Positions 42,975 through 53,248 are shown, counted from the stretch's first letter. The stretch is 64,000 nt of DNA from Okeania sp. SIO2C9 (GCF_010672455.1 NZ_JAAHGO010000007.1:358025-422024); one strand, 5' to 3'. Notes: a model not told the origin generated them from the sequence alone. Numbers and translations: made by a program.

Positions 42975-43967
42975 ATGAACTTTCTCAATATCAACAGAAA
43001 AACTATCACATTTTTTCTTTCGGTTCTGCTCTCAATCTTTTGTTTAGGCGGTACTTTAGGTTGTCTTCCTGCTCATGCTGTTGGTGAAGAGCACTTAAAT
43101 TCTTGGAATGATACTGAAGCCAAAGAAGCGATCACCAATTTCGTGAACCAAGTTATTACTGATGGTGTTCCAGTAAAAGATCGCATTGCTGTCTTCGATA
43201 ATGATGGAACCTTGTGGTCTGAAAAGCCTGTGTATTTCCCAATTCAGTTTGAATTGTCAATATTGGCAAATCACGAGAGTTCTGTTGGCTTAACAACAGA
43301 CGAGTATATAGAGAAAGCTCATCAATTTGTCTATGAAGAAAATCAGGTAGATTTTGGTGTTCCATATAGAGAACTTGTATATGAACCTGTAATTGAGTTA
43401 GTTAACTACCTCAAAGCTAACGGTTTCAAAGTCTATATTTGTTCTGGAGGTGATATTGATTTTGTACGTTCCTTTTCTGACGAAGCTTATGGTATTCCCC
43501 CTGAACAAGTGATTGGTACTGCCGTCAAAACAAGCTTCGATGGAGAGTTTGGAGGAAACGTAACACGTGATACGGGTTTTTTAGCAGGAATGGTGGACCA
43601 TGAGCAGCTAGCTCAGTATAACGATCAAGAGGGTAAACCAGTAGGGATTCAAAATCATATTGGCAAACGACCTATTATTGCAGTGGGTAACTCTAGCGGT
43701 GATTTTGAAATGTTTCAATACACTGATACTGGGGTTGATCAATCCTTGATCGTGCTAATTAATCACGATGATTGTGTTCGAGAATATAAATACAATGACG
43801 ATCCTACAAGCTTTGAGATCACAGATTATGACTTAGTACTTGATAATGAATCTCTCTATGTAGCCCAAAATCGTGAAAATTGGATCGTAGTCAGTATGCA
43901 AAACGATTTCAATACTATCTTTGAGTCAAATCCATCAAGAACACCTCCCATGTGTCCTAAATTTTAG
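42975..43967 (+). CDS. Exported HAD-superfamily phosphatase
   Basis: The 330-residue protein carries a hydrophobic signal peptide (KTITFFLSVLLSIFCLGG, cut near AHA) and a HAD domain. Motif I is AVFDNDGTLW (the two Asp are the nucleophile and acid). VYICSGGDIDFVRSF carries the motif II Ser region, and PIIAVGNSSGDFEMFQ gives motif IV. It resembles phosphoserine-phosphatase-like acid phosphatases. A GTG five codons upstream is another possible start; the ATG gives the better signal peptide. Its place between sulfatase and FGE suggests it removes phosphate from the same exported substrate or products. Two decayed copies of its 3' end lie at 34800 and 39285. Confidence 0.88.
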   Translation: MNFLNINRKTITFFLSVLLSIFCLGGTLGCLPAHAVGEEHLNSWNDTEAKEAITNFVNQVITDGVPVKDRIAVFDNDGTLWSEKPVYFPIQFELSILANHESSVGLTTDEYIEKAHQFVYEENQVDFGVPYRELVYEPVIELVNYLKANGFKVYICSGGDIDFVRSFSDEAYGIPPEQVIGTAVKTSFDGEFGGNVTRDTGFLAGMVDHEQLAQYNDQEGKPVGIQNHIGKRPIIAVGNSSGDFEMFQYTDTGVDQSLIVLINHDDCVREYKYNDDPTSFEITDYDLVLDNESLYVAQNRENWIVVSMQNDFNTIFESNPSRTPPMCPKF

Positions 43968-43978
43968 TTAGTCGTCAT

Positions 43979-44000
43979 TCGGGTGAGCTTTGCTCACCTG
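43979..44000 (+). terminator. Hairpin after the HAD gene
   Basis: GGTGAGCTTTGCTCACC is a perfect 7-bp stem with a TTT loop, 12 bases after the HAD stop. It has no T run, so it may only attenuate. A degenerate copy follows the HAD relic near 39510. Confidence 0.45.
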
Positions 44001-44014
44001 ATATAAAATTAAAT

Positions 44015-44116
44015 TACAGCGGTTTTCATGTCAGTAGACCAAAGTAGGGACGTTCCATGGAACGTCCCTGGATTTTGTTTGTGACCATGTGGTTCATAAA
44101 TTTGAAAAGCGCTGTA
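44015..44116. mobile_element. Foldback element of the TACAGCGGTTTTC family, between HAD and FGE
   Basis: The ends are TACAGCGGTTTTC and GAAAAGCGCTGTA, with a central GTAGGGACGTTCC/GGAACGTCCCT palindrome. It is the sibling of 11620-11725. It separates the HAD and FGE genes; at the decayed unit (39500-39577) the same interval lacks it, so it was added after the unit duplicated. Confidence 0.75.
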
Positions 44117-44148
44117 ATACCCTGTATTATCGAAATATCAACCATTTT

Positions 44149-45150
44149 ATGAAAACTTTTTGGTTAAAATCACTTATTCTGTGTTTCCTAACAATATCCC
44201 TGATTTTCCCTTTCTCCACACCAGCACAAGCATCCTCTACAGATAATAGTTGTCCAGAGGGAATGGTATTTATTCCTGGAGGAACTTTTACAATGGGATC
44301 GGATAGTCATTATCCATCAGAAGTTTCGGCAAATGATGTCACTGTAGATAGTTTTTGCATCGATCGCCACGAAATCACCAATGCCGAATTCCGCAAATTT
44401 GTCAAGGCAACAGGCTATAAAACTATTGCCGAACGCCCCCTCTCAAAATCACAATTCCCCAATCTAACCGACAAGCAACGACAACCTGGTTCCCTCGTCT
44501 TTCAACCTCCCTCCGAAGGCATCCAACAAGTTGCTTACTTAAGCTGGTGGCATTGGACAGTCGGTGCTAATTGGCAACATCCCTACGGTCCAAAAAGCAA
44601 CATCAGAGGGAAAAATAATTATCCTGTGGTTCACATTGCTTATGAGGATGCTGTTGCTTATGCTAATTGGGCGGGTAAATCTCTCCCCACAGAAGCTCAA
44701 TGGGAATATGCAGCGCGGGGTGGTCTTCAGGAACAAGAATTTACTTGGGGAAATCAATATTCTGCAAAGAAAGCCAACACTTGGCAAGGGATGTTTCCCT
44801 TTTTCAATACCAAAGAAGATAACTATTTAGGAACTGCACCTGTAGAATCTTTTCCTCCTAACGGTTACGGACTGTATGAGATGACCGGAAACGTTTGGGA
44901 ACTGACATCAGACTGGTATCAAGTCGGACATTCTGGCAAAGACCATAGTGTAAACCCCCTCGGACCGGACAAAACCGCTAGTTTCGATCCCATCAAACCC
45001 CAGGAAGGAGCTTTACACGTTATTAAAGGTGGTTCTTACCTGTGCGCTAAAAATTATTGTAGTCGTTATCGACCTGCTGCCAGAGAGTCTCAAGCTCCTG
45101 ATACCGGTACAACACATATTGGGTTTCGCTTAATTATATCATCCAGTTGA
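44149..45150 (+). CDS. Exported formylglycine-generating enzyme (sulfatase-modifying factor)
   Basis: The 333-residue protein has a signal peptide (MKTFWLKSLILCFLTISLIF...PAQA) and an FGE-sulfatase domain from GMVFIPGGTFTMGSD to GFRL. The active cysteine pair is conserved, with C299 and C304 in GGSYLCAKNYCSRYR, spaced as in human FGE. The enzyme uses copper and oxygen to oxidise the CxPxR cysteine of sulfatases. Export means modification would occur outside the cytoplasm, on unfolded secreted sulfatases. The ATG at 44149 was chosen for the signal peptide; an upstream ATG at 44089 lies in the MITE. The last residues and the TGA stop come from the left end of another MITE. Confidence 0.95.
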   Translation: MKTFWLKSLILCFLTISLIFPFSTPAQASSTDNSCPEGMVFIPGGTFTMGSDSHYPSEVSANDVTVDSFCIDRHEITNAEFRKFVKATGYKTIAERPLSKSQFPNLTDKQRQPGSLVFQPPSEGIQQVAYLSWWHWTVGANWQHPYGPKSNIRGKNNYPVVHIAYEDAVAYANWAGKSLPTEAQWEYAARGGLQEQEFTWGNQYSAKKANTWQGMFPFFNTKEDNYLGTAPVESFPPNGYGLYEMTGNVWELTSDWYQVGHSGKDHSVNPLGPDKTASFDPIKPQEGALHVIKGGSYLCAKNYCSRYRPAARESQAPDTGTTHIGFRLIISSS

Positions 45151-45165
45151 ATAGTGATAATGAAG
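45137..45165. mobile_element. Left end of a TNA-type MITE at the FGE stop codon
   Basis: TATCATCCAGTTGAATAGTG after TTA matches the MITE left end (TATCATGTCCGGTTGAATAG). No right end is found; ectoine-gene sequence follows. It supplies the codons ISSS and the stop of the FGE gene. Confidence 0.6.
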
Positions 45166-45417
45166 GTTCGTACAGACCGTACAATGAGGTTCTAAAGTTG
45201 CTGCCGCCTTTAACTATTGAAGATGAGTTGCTCCTTGAAGGTCTCGATATTATTGAAAAATCAGTTAAGCAATCGTTTGAATCACAAGAGGAGCAAGCAT
45301 GATATTACGTCGTTTGCAAGAGATTATCGGAACCGAACATGAGGTATTTGCTGAGAAGAAAAACTGGGTGAGTCGGCAGTTACTCTTGAAAGAAGGAACT
45401 TTGAGAATCCCGGTAGG
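45165..45417 (+). pseudogene. Relic of an ectoine operon: ectB 3' end and ectC 5' end
   Basis: The first frame reads YRPYNEVLKLLPPLTIEDEL, then LLEGLDIIEKSVKQ and a stop, which is the C-terminus of diaminobutyrate transaminase EctB. Overlapping that stop by ATGA, a second frame begins MILRRLQEIIGTEHEVFAEK, then NWVSRQLLLKEGT, the N-terminus of ectoine synthase EctC. After about 35 residues EctC similarity stops. Both genes are broken at the outer ends, so ectoine cannot be made from here. Confidence 0.65.
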
Positions 45418-45632
45418 AAAGTGTTTCGTTTATGCCCGCCTGAAATCAAGTCCGCTGCGATTCAAAAGTTGGAGAGCGGCGAGTACCATTTTGAAGGAGT
45501 TTAAGGAATAAATGAAAAAAGTATTATTTGTAGTGAATATTTCCCTGGTTTATGGTTAGCCCTAGAGGCTTTACTTGCAGGGAATTTAACCCAAGTATTA
45601 GCAATTTTACAACAGGGATTAAATTCTTTATA
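45403..45632 (+). pseudogene. Relic resembling an Uma2-family (DUF820) nuclease C-terminus
   Basis: In split frames the bases give RKVFRLCPPEIKSAAIQKLE and ESGEYHFEGV, then ICSEYFPGLWLALEALLAGN followed by TQVLAILQQGLNS. The FPGLWL...LAG...VLA.LQQG pattern is typical of the end of many Uma2 proteins. Stops and a frame change make it non-functional. It is joined directly to the ectC remnant. Confidence 0.45.
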
Positions 45633-45673
45633 ATATCAAAAGTTTGTCAAAAATTTGAGCAAAAATCTTAATT

Positions 45674-46429
45674 ATGCTGAATAACCCTTCCGAAAATCAT
45701 TACAAAAATATCGCCAATATTTACGATAATCTCTGGTCATACTCTCCTGAATATATTAAATTTACAACTCAAAAAATCATCGAATATCTACACCTAACTC
45801 CCACAGATACTTTGGTAGATATTGGTTGTGGAACAGGAATTTATAGCAAAGAAATTATCAATCACATTCAATTACAGCAACCGATTATTTGCGTCGATCC
45901 TTCTGCTGAAATGCTAGGAATAATTCCTGCAAATAGTCGATTAAATCTCATAGAAATGGATGGAGTAAAATTCTCTAAAAACCCAGGAATTTATAACAAA
46001 ATTTTCTTAAAAGAAGCTATCCATTATATAGAGGAAAAATTTATACTATTCCAGAATTTATGGCAAAGACTAACTCCTAGAGGAATTTTCTTGTTATTGC
46101 TTTTACCACCCACTATTGAGTATCCTTTATTTGCTAAAGCACTAGAATTGTACGAAAAAAAACAACCTCACTATCAAGAACTAATTGATTTACTTCAAAA
46201 AGTAGGTTTTTTTGTCGATTCTGATATTATAGAGTACCCTTTAGAATTGCCAAAAAGTCAGTATTTTGAAATGGTAGAAAATCGTTATATGTTTTTGCTT
46301 TCTGAATTTAATGATACTGAATTAGCAGCAGGTTTAAAGGAAATGGAAGAGAAATATCAGGATAAATCAGTTTTGAAATTTAGCGATCGCATGGTTTTTA
46401 TCGCAGCAACTAAACCTGAGTATATCTGA
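45674..46429 (+). CDS. Class I SAM-dependent methyltransferase
   Basis: The 251-residue protein shows motif I TLVDIGCGTGIYSKEI (about 53-68), an acidic residue at the end of the second strand (ICVDPSAEML) and the later strand LTPRGIFLLLLLPP. The substrate cannot be told. It stands alone; upstream are relics and downstream a repeat of GGGGTGAATGGCCATTCGCC. The ATG is preceded by only a weak purine stretch. Confidence 0.88.
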   Translation: MLNNPSENHYKNIANIYDNLWSYSPEYIKFTTQKIIEYLHLTPTDTLVDIGCGTGIYSKEIINHIQLQQPIICVDPSAEMLGIIPANSRLNLIEMDGVKFSKNPGIYNKIFLKEAIHYIEEKFILFQNLWQRLTPRGIFLLLLLPPTIEYPLFAKALELYEKKQPHYQELIDLLQKVGFFVDSDIIEYPLELPKSQYFEMVENRYMFLLSEFNDTELAAGLKEMEEKYQDKSVLKFSDRMVFIAATKPEYI

Positions 46430-46756
46430 AGTTAGTAGGGGTGAATGGCCATTCGCCCCTATGTTCTTGCCATGACTAAAAGTGCATTATGGCATATTTA
46501 GACATTATTTTTTTGTAAACCTTTTCTCTTACTGCACTTTGAGCTGGAAGTTGTAAAGACCTGATTGAGCAGCGCTGTACCGTTCTTAGAAACCTACGAT
46601 TATCTGCAAAAATCTATGATTTTCTATAAATAATTCGGTTTTGAATCCAAGTAGCATAAAACAGATAATTAGAAATTATTATAGATTATACCAGATTATA
46701 GCCAACAGTTACTAGACCTACTTAAGAAATGTTTTTCTCACTGTTGTCTACTAATG

Positions 46757-47434
46757 CTAACTGTTCTCCTTTGTAGATAAACGTTGTAAAGATATGCTTG
46801 CTGCTTGAGATACTTGAGAATGGCTATCTTTTTCTAAATATTTCAAGGCAGATATACTCTTAGGAGTAGGCATATTTCCTAAAGCTTCTGCTAAACGTTG
46901 GCGAATTAACCAATCTTCTGAAAGGGCAAACTTGAGAATATGTTCTACTGCTTCTAAGTCTCCAATTTCTCCTAAAGCGGCGATCGCTGCTTGTTGTATC
47001 ACCATCTCCTGATTATCTAAAGCTTCTATCAATAAATCACGGGCACGTCGATCTTTAAGGTTGCCTAGAGAAACTGCGGCACTGAAGCGTACTAACCAAC
47101 TGGTATCTTCATAAAATGCTCTTGCTAAGGGTTCAAAAGCTCTAATATCCTCTAGATAACCTAACGCCCCCGCAGCATCAGCGCGAATGCCATAATCTGC
47201 ATCTTTTTCTAACAATTCTACTAAAATTGAGTAGCATTCCTCTGTCTGTTTTACACCCAGGGCAAATACTGCCATGGAGCGTACTGGTAAATTTGGGTCA
47301 TTCAATACTTTTTTAATCAAAGGTACTGCCTCAGTAGCAGATACTTCTCTTAGATAGGCCAGGGCAAGGAGGCGATCGCGAGAATTTTCACTATCTAATT
47401 GGACAGATATTTGCTCTAAACTCATATTTTGCAT
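46757..47434 (-). CDS. nblB: PBS-lyase HEAT-repeat protein, NblB-like
   Basis: The 225-residue protein is made almost wholly of HEAT repeats (LPVRSMAVFALGV, GIRADAAGALGYLED, LVRFSAAVSLGNLKD, VIQQAAIAALGEIGD, LIRQRLAEALGNM). Length and composition match NblB, needed for phycobilisome breakdown in nutrient starvation, and fit less well the larger CpcE/CpcF lyase subunits. No phycobiliprotein genes are adjacent. I am sure of the fold and moderately sure of the NblB assignment. Confidence 0.75.
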   Translation of the reverse strand: MQNMSLEQISVQLDSENSRDRLLALAYLREVSATEAVPLIKKVLNDPNLPVRSMAVFALGVKQTEECYSILVELLEKDADYGIRADAAGALGYLEDIRAFEPLARAFYEDTSWLVRFSAAVSLGNLKDRRARDLLIEALDNQEMVIQQAAIAALGEIGDLEAVEHILKFALSEDWLIRQRLAEALGNMPTPKSISALKYLEKDSHSQVSQAASISLQRLSTKENS

Positions 47435-47912
47435 ATTTGGCCTTTATTTGTAAAACTTTACATTTGTCTTATATTATAATTATAGTTAATAAATGAAGAG
47501 GGAAGAAGTTAAAAACAAATAAATCAAGAACAAATAATAATAGTGAGCTTTTGTGGAGAAGATTCTTCTATACATAAATTGATCACTCTCCTTGTTGTAG
47601 CATTCTTTTTAATAGTTGGTAGAATTATTCTTTTTAAATATTGGAAATAGTAGGGACATTCGATAGTATATTCCGACAAATATTATAGTTTTTAATCTGT
47701 GGCGATCTGTCTGAAAATTACTACAAGTAAAAAGAATCTTAGATTTTTTTCTCTCCTCCTAATATTTTTGATTAATTATCAACTGCTTATATTTTATGAA
47801 ACTATAATTATAAGTTCAAATATTTTGCTGTTGATTATCAATATTTTTAGCAATGTTATGTAAGTTAGTTTTTCAGCCCCACTTTTTAGTGCCAATCACC
47901 TAATTCCCCTTT
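47435..47912. other. AT-rich gap without a supported gene
   Basis: No gene, strong repeat or RNA signal is seen in these 480 bases between two minus-strand genes. Confidence 0.5.
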
Positions 47913-49895
47913 TCAAGTTTCATCTTCAGCGAGGGTAATTAGTTCATCTTTAAGGGTTAAGTCAAATTTAGTATGCAAACTTGGCGCTATATATATACCA
48001 AAATTATTTTCTTTATCTTGAGATTGAGAAGTTATCTTCACGCCAATACAAATTTCATTACGAGATTGAGCAGCAAATACACAGTCAGCAAAAGATAATT
48101 TACCAATTTTTTCAGTAGGGAAGAAAAGTTCTATAGGTTTAATATACATTTCACTACCTTCTGCCGAAAATAAATAACGATAGACTAATATTACCCCTGG
48201 TTCTTGAGATACTTGGGCTAAAATTTTCGACACGAATTGATTAGATAGTAGGAAGTCTTGAACCCCAGCTTTAATTACCAGATCTGTTTCTTCGGAGTCA
48301 GCTAATTCTGCTACTAATTCAGTTGTAACTGGCTTTCCTGTTTGCTCTGTATATTCCCAAAATATTTGCCGAATTTCTAGTAATATTGTTAGAGTTTTAG
48401 CATCTATTTCTTCAGAGTTTTTACCTTTACTCGCTAAAATTGAGATGCTGTTATATTTATATGGTTGGAGAGTTTCGAGTTCCTCAACAACATCTACATC
48501 TATTTCCCAAATTTCCATTGAAACTTCAGGATAAGTTTGACGAATTTCGTCAAATTGAACTTTAATTTCTGGTGTTAAGTTGTGAGTAACCAGATTAATT
48601 TCTGAACCCTCAAGTACATATTTAGCATATTCTCGGAGACAGATTGAAGTCTTTGAGTTCCAACCAATAATTAAATGTTTTTCTGTTTTTCTAGCAAGAG
48701 TTTTTCGGGAGTCAAGATAACCTAAAACTTGAGGTTTAACGAAAGGTTCCTGATGAAATGTAATTAGGGAGTCATCTTCCGCTAAAACAATTATTGATTC
48801 AGCATCTATTAAGTTGTAATTGTTATCTGGTTTGATAATTACATTACCATTTTTATCTCGCACACCTAAAGGAATACTTTTATAAAAATGAAATTGTAAT
48901 TCGGTAAAACTTAGGTTTTGCCAATCATGTTCAGGACGATAAAAATAAATTTCATTTCCAGCAAAACCTACTAAATTTAAGTATACTGTTGCTAGCCCTA
49001 CAGAGCGTGAAGTTTGGACTAAAATTCTACCTAAAATATCAGCTTCATTCAAAGTTGTTACAGCTGCAGGGGCAATGCTTTTAGCTAAAATACGATATTG
49101 TTCTGAGTGAATTTCAGCTATTATTGGTGGTAAAGATAATTTTTGTTCCTCATTAGCTGCTACAGTGGCTAAAATTGCTTTGACAACTCTGGCATCAGAT
49201 AATTTTTTAAACTCTTTTGAATCTGAGCCTTTAGCATCGTTTAAAAGAACTACCGATCTAGCAACTTTAACTCCAACTTTATTCAGATTATTTATATTTG
49301 TTACTGTTCCACTACGAGTAACTACTCTAGTAGTTTTTAAGTCTCCTAATTTCTCCCGGAGAAAATCATCCATTTGTTCTTTATCTTGTGCTGATAAAAT
49401 CACAATTACTGCATCAGATTCTGATTCATTGGCTATTACTAATTCAGTAATAATATCTACAATTCTGTCATTAAAACCTAAAATTAAAGTATGGTTTTTT
49501 TCTACTACCAAACTTTTACCTTTTTTCAGTAAAGTCAGTCGCGATTCAAATTCTTGAGTTATAAAAGCTACTAAACTAGAAAAAAGTACTAAACCTACAA
49601 AAATAGTTAACACTCCTACAGTTTTAGTGGAGAAATTTGCTTCGTCTCCGGTGTCTCTGAGACCTATAAGTTGAACAAATACATCCCAAAGTAAATCGCC
49701 TTCTAAATCTTGATTTGGGAACAGCCACTCAGAAATATAACGTAGAACTGTCATAAATACAAATGCCCCAAAAAAAGCAGAGAGCAATGCTAGAAATACA
49801 GAAAATCCACCCCTTGACATAAAGTTGTCAAACTTATATTGAAAGCGTTCTTGCCAGGAAATTTTACTTTGAGCAGACATAGATTTTTTCTTCAA
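47913..49895 (-). CDS. CASTOR/POLLUX-like ion channel protein
   Basis: The 660-residue protein has membrane helices at about 32-56 and 112-135 around a pore-like loop, then two RCK/TrkA-N-like NAD-binding regions. The first starts at NHTLILGFNDRIVDIITELV and the second at HLIIGWNSKTSICLREYAKY. This order and length match bacterial relatives of plant CASTOR/POLLUX (DMI1) cation channels. It probably controls potassium or calcium flow across the membrane. It is a single gene with a 560-bp non-coding gap upstream. Confidence 0.88.
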   Translation of the reverse strand: MKKKSMSAQSKISWQERFQYKFDNFMSRGGFSVFLALLSAFFGAFVFMTVLRYISEWLFPNQDLEGDLLWDVFVQLIGLRDTGDEANFSTKTVGVLTIFVGLVLFSSLVAFITQEFESRLTLLKKGKSLVVEKNHTLILGFNDRIVDIITELVIANESESDAVIVILSAQDKEQMDDFLREKLGDLKTTRVVTRSGTVTNINNLNKVGVKVARSVVLLNDAKGSDSKEFKKLSDARVVKAILATVAANEEQKLSLPPIIAEIHSEQYRILAKSIAPAAVTTLNEADILGRILVQTSRSVGLATVYLNLVGFAGNEIYFYRPEHDWQNLSFTELQFHFYKSIPLGVRDKNGNVIIKPDNNYNLIDAESIIVLAEDDSLITFHQEPFVKPQVLGYLDSRKTLARKTEKHLIIGWNSKTSICLREYAKYVLEGSEINLVTHNLTPEIKVQFDEIRQTYPEVSMEIWEIDVDVVEELETLQPYKYNSISILASKGKNSEEIDAKTLTILLEIRQIFWEYTEQTGKPVTTELVAELADSEETDLVIKAGVQDFLLSNQFVSKILAQVSQEPGVILVYRYLFSAEGSEMYIKPIELFFPTEKIGKLSFADCVFAAQSRNEICIGVKITSQSQDKENNFGIYIAPSLHTKFDLTLKDELITLAEDET

Positions 49896-50456
49896 ATTAA
49901 TATAACTATTTTGCCTGTGGTTGAATATGGATAAACATAATTTTATTTATCATTGATAATTATACAATGAATGAATGTATGTATGTTTAAAAAAATAGGA
50001 AGTTTTGTAATTAACTAATAAAATTCAACACAGGTACTTAACTATTGATTAAGACAGTCTGGTTGAATACTTATAAATAGCAAAAGGGAACATAGAAAAG
50101 ACAGAAGGCATAGAAGGATATAGTTTTTATAGCAAACATGATTAAATAATGTGATAAATAAGCTAATAAGATGTGGGTTTCTTGATTTGGTTTGCTGGTA
50201 AAATTCGGATTGATGGAAAACCTCAAATCGTAAGCATTCAGCCGTCAGCTAGCCTCCTATGGTCGGAACTACGGACTTCAGTTATTGCTTTTAGCTTTAG
50301 ATAAAAACTTTACTAATTAAGTCAGAATTTATACTTACTACAAAAACTGACTTTAAAGTCTATATTTATTTAACCCCTTCTTTTGCGGAGAGCTGACAGC
50401 TAATAGCTGTTTGCGCAGCATTCCGCAGGAAATGCTTACCTCAAATCTACTACCTA
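49896..50456. other. Gap with decayed repeat fragments
   Basis: TCTGGTTGAATACTTATAAA at about 50059 is a worn TNA-type MITE end. GTTTGCGCAGCATTCCGCAG followed by GAAATG at about 50409-50435 is the source-type sequence of a 25-bp insert at about 59845. No gene is supported. Confidence 0.5.
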
Positions 50457-51746
50457 TTAATTGATCAATTTATTAAACATTTCGTTATTTCTAATTTCGT
50501 CAAAGTCTGGTTCATTTTTTGCCATTTCTTGACATCTACTAGCATTGAGACTAATGGCTTTTTTCAAGGTTTTTAAACCTGCTTCAAGTTCACCTTTCAA
50601 AATACAACAACGAGCCTTATTATACCAAGCACTAAAAAAGTCAGGTTTAATTTTTGCTGCATTATCATAACAAGCGATCGCTTCTCCATAAATACCCAAC
50701 TTCATCAAAGCAACCCCCCGATTATTCCACGCATCGCTATAATTATTTTTAATAGCAATTGCCTGATTATAAGACTTAACTGCCTCTTGATATTTTTGAA
50801 TTTTTGCTAAACAAACACCACGGTTATTCCACGCATCAGCATAATCAGATTTAACTTTAATTGCTTGTTCAAAAGAATTAATTGCCTCTTGATAATGCTG
50901 CAATTCTATTAAAGAAACACCACGATTATTCCAGGCATCAGCATAATCAGCGCGAATTTGTAACGCTCTATCATAAGACACTATCGCCTCATCATACATT
51001 TTTAATCTTGTCAATACCACCCCTCGATTATTCCAAGTATCTGCCATTTCCGGATGAATTTTTAAGGCTTGATTGTAAGAAGAAACAGCTTCTTTGAGTC
51101 TACCTGCAAAGAAAAATTTATCTGCTTGTTTAGCATAATCATTTGCCATCATTAACGACTCAGAATTATCAGTTTTAGCAGCAGAATATTGAATCAACGT
51201 ATCCTTTTGCAGTTGTTCTATTTTTTCGTCAGCTTGTTCACTTTGTTGTTGCAGTTCATCTAATATTATTTTAGCTTCATTGACGATTTCTTTTAACTGA
51301 GATATTGTGTCATATTTAAAACTTTCAATTTCTTGCTCTGTAATAAAAATTTTGTTAGATAATTTTGTCTGAAGAAACCAAATCCAAATGGCGGCAGAAG
51401 CGGGAAATAAAGTCAGCAAAATCAAAAAAATACTGAGCAATGATGTGGCATGACGAAATGTATAATCTACTTCTTCTCGCACGCGACTACGAATTTCTTC
51501 TTTCAGTTGAAAATTTTCTACTTTTTCCTGATTTTGAGCTAGTAAACTATCAATTGGATTAGTTACTAAATTTTTATTTTCCGGGAATACAGATAATAAC
51601 TTTAAATCATTTTTTGGTTGGTAATTATCGTTAATTTTATTCTTTGTCCCTTGACTATACGCAGAATTTCCATTAATAGAAAATATTAGGGTGATAATTA
51701 AAATATAAATTGACTTTGGTAAGCCTTTACTGAGGTTTTTTAACAT
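50457..51746 (-). CDS. Membrane-anchored TPR protein
   Basis: The 429-residue protein begins with a signal-like helix (SIYILIITLIFSINGNSAYS) and has a membrane helix near TSLLSIFLILLTLFPASAAI. A coiled coil follows (EQEIESFKYDTISQLKEIVN to QLQKDT), then about five TPR units of the form ADAWNNRGV.L..L..YQEAI.SY.QA. TPRs mediate protein contacts; the partner is unknown. The start at 51746 was chosen because the hydrophobic helix then sits near the N-terminus; an earlier in-frame start adds 8 residues. Confidence 0.85.
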   Translation of the reverse strand: MLKNLSKGLPKSIYILIITLIFSINGNSAYSQGTKNKINDNYQPKNDLKLLSVFPENKNLVTNPIDSLLAQNQEKVENFQLKEEIRSRVREEVDYTFRHATSLLSIFLILLTLFPASAAIWIWFLQTKLSNKIFITEQEIESFKYDTISQLKEIVNEAKIILDELQQQSEQADEKIEQLQKDTLIQYSAAKTDNSESLMMANDYAKQADKFFFAGRLKEAVSSYNQALKIHPEMADTWNNRGVVLTRLKMYDEAIVSYDRALQIRADYADAWNNRGVSLIELQHYQEAINSFEQAIKVKSDYADAWNNRGVCLAKIQKYQEAVKSYNQAIAIKNNYSDAWNNRGVALMKLGIYGEAIACYDNAAKIKPDFFSAWYNKARCCILKGELEAGLKTLKKAISLNASRCQEMAKNEPDFDEIRNNEMFNKLIN

Positions 51747-51805
51747 CTGCTTGTGGCAAAACTCTACCATGTTATATATAGCAAACTTTTTGAAATTTGG
51801 TATTA

Positions 51806-51941
51806 TGTCATGTCCGGTTGAACAGTTATAAATAAACGACGAAGGAGTCAGTCTTCAGGAGTCAGAAGGAAATAAAGAAGAAGAAAGAGGAGGAGAAGAA
51901 GAAGGAGAAAGTTTTTTTATCACTAATTATCAGGACATGAT
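51806..51941. mobile_element. TNA-type MITE upstream of the TPR gene, 136 bp
   Basis: The ends are TGTCATGTCCGGTTGAACAG and TTATCAGGACATGATA with TTA on both sides (51803-51805 and 51942-51944). It lies 57 bp upstream of the TPR start. Confidence 0.88.
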
Positions 51942-51959
51942 ATTAGGACAGATTGATAG

Positions 51960-52584
<625 letters not shown>

Positions 52585-52587
52585 AAA

Positions 52588-53217
52588 ATGTCTGAATGGA
52601 TTGAAATTGGTAGAATTGTTGCTCCTCAAGGTTTGAGAGGAGAGTTGCGAGTATATCCTAACTCTGACTTTCCAGAAAGATTCTTAGAACCAGGAAAAAG
52701 ATGGTTATTACAACCAGGTCAGGTAGACCCCCAAGATATTGAGTTACTGGGTGGTCGTTATCTTCCTGGTAAAGAGTTATATGTAATACAGTTGGCAGGG
52801 ATTGAAAATCGCGAACAAGCTGAAGCATTACGCAATAGTCATTTGTTCGTCCAACGAGGCGATCGCCCCCAACTAGCAGAGGATGAATTTTATCTACCAG
52901 ACTTAATTGGTTTGACAGTTCTTAATCAATTAAATGGGGAAATTATTGGTAAAGTTGTGAGTATGATTTCAGCAGGAAACGATTTATTAGAGGTAGAAAA
53001 AATATCTACAGATACTCCTATTATTTCTGAAACTATTACTCAAGATAAACCACCACAAGAAAGTGGGAGAAGTCGGCGTAAGAAACATCAAAAAAAGCCT
53101 AAATATTCCCCTCCTAAAAATTTATTAATTCCTTTTGTTAAAGAAATTGTTCCTGTAGTTGATTTTGAAAAAGGCATCATTGAAATTCTTCCCCCATTAG
53201 GGTTAATTGACTTATAA
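52588..53217 (+). CDS. rimM: Ribosome maturation factor RimM
   Basis: The 209-residue protein assists maturation of the 30S head by binding S19. The N-terminal domain starts WIEIGRIVAPQGLRGELRVY and the PRC-barrel part has EFYLPDLIGLTV and LLIPFVKEIVPVVDFEKGII. A basic linker (GRSRRKKHQKKPKY) between them is an insertion common in cyanobacterial RimM. The ATG at 52588 is preferred because the in-frame upstream TTG lies in a TTTTGAC heptamer repeat. No good ribosome site is seen: the repeat occupies that position. Confidence 0.95.
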   Translation: MSEWIEIGRIVAPQGLRGELRVYPNSDFPERFLEPGKRWLLQPGQVDPQDIELLGGRYLPGKELYVIQLAGIENREQAEALRNSHLFVQRGDRPQLAEDEFYLPDLIGLTVLNQLNGEIIGKVVSMISAGNDLLEVEKISTDTPIISETITQDKPPQESGRSRRKKHQKKPKYSPPKNLLIPFVKEIVPVVDFEKGIIEILPPLGLIDL

Positions 53218-53248
53218 AAAATGGGTGCATTTCAATTTTGATTGAAGA

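Noticed and set aside
44089..44148. Upstream ATG of the FGE gene
   Set aside because: It lies in the foldback element; the ATG at 44149 gives a normal signal peptide and matches the relic start at 39577.
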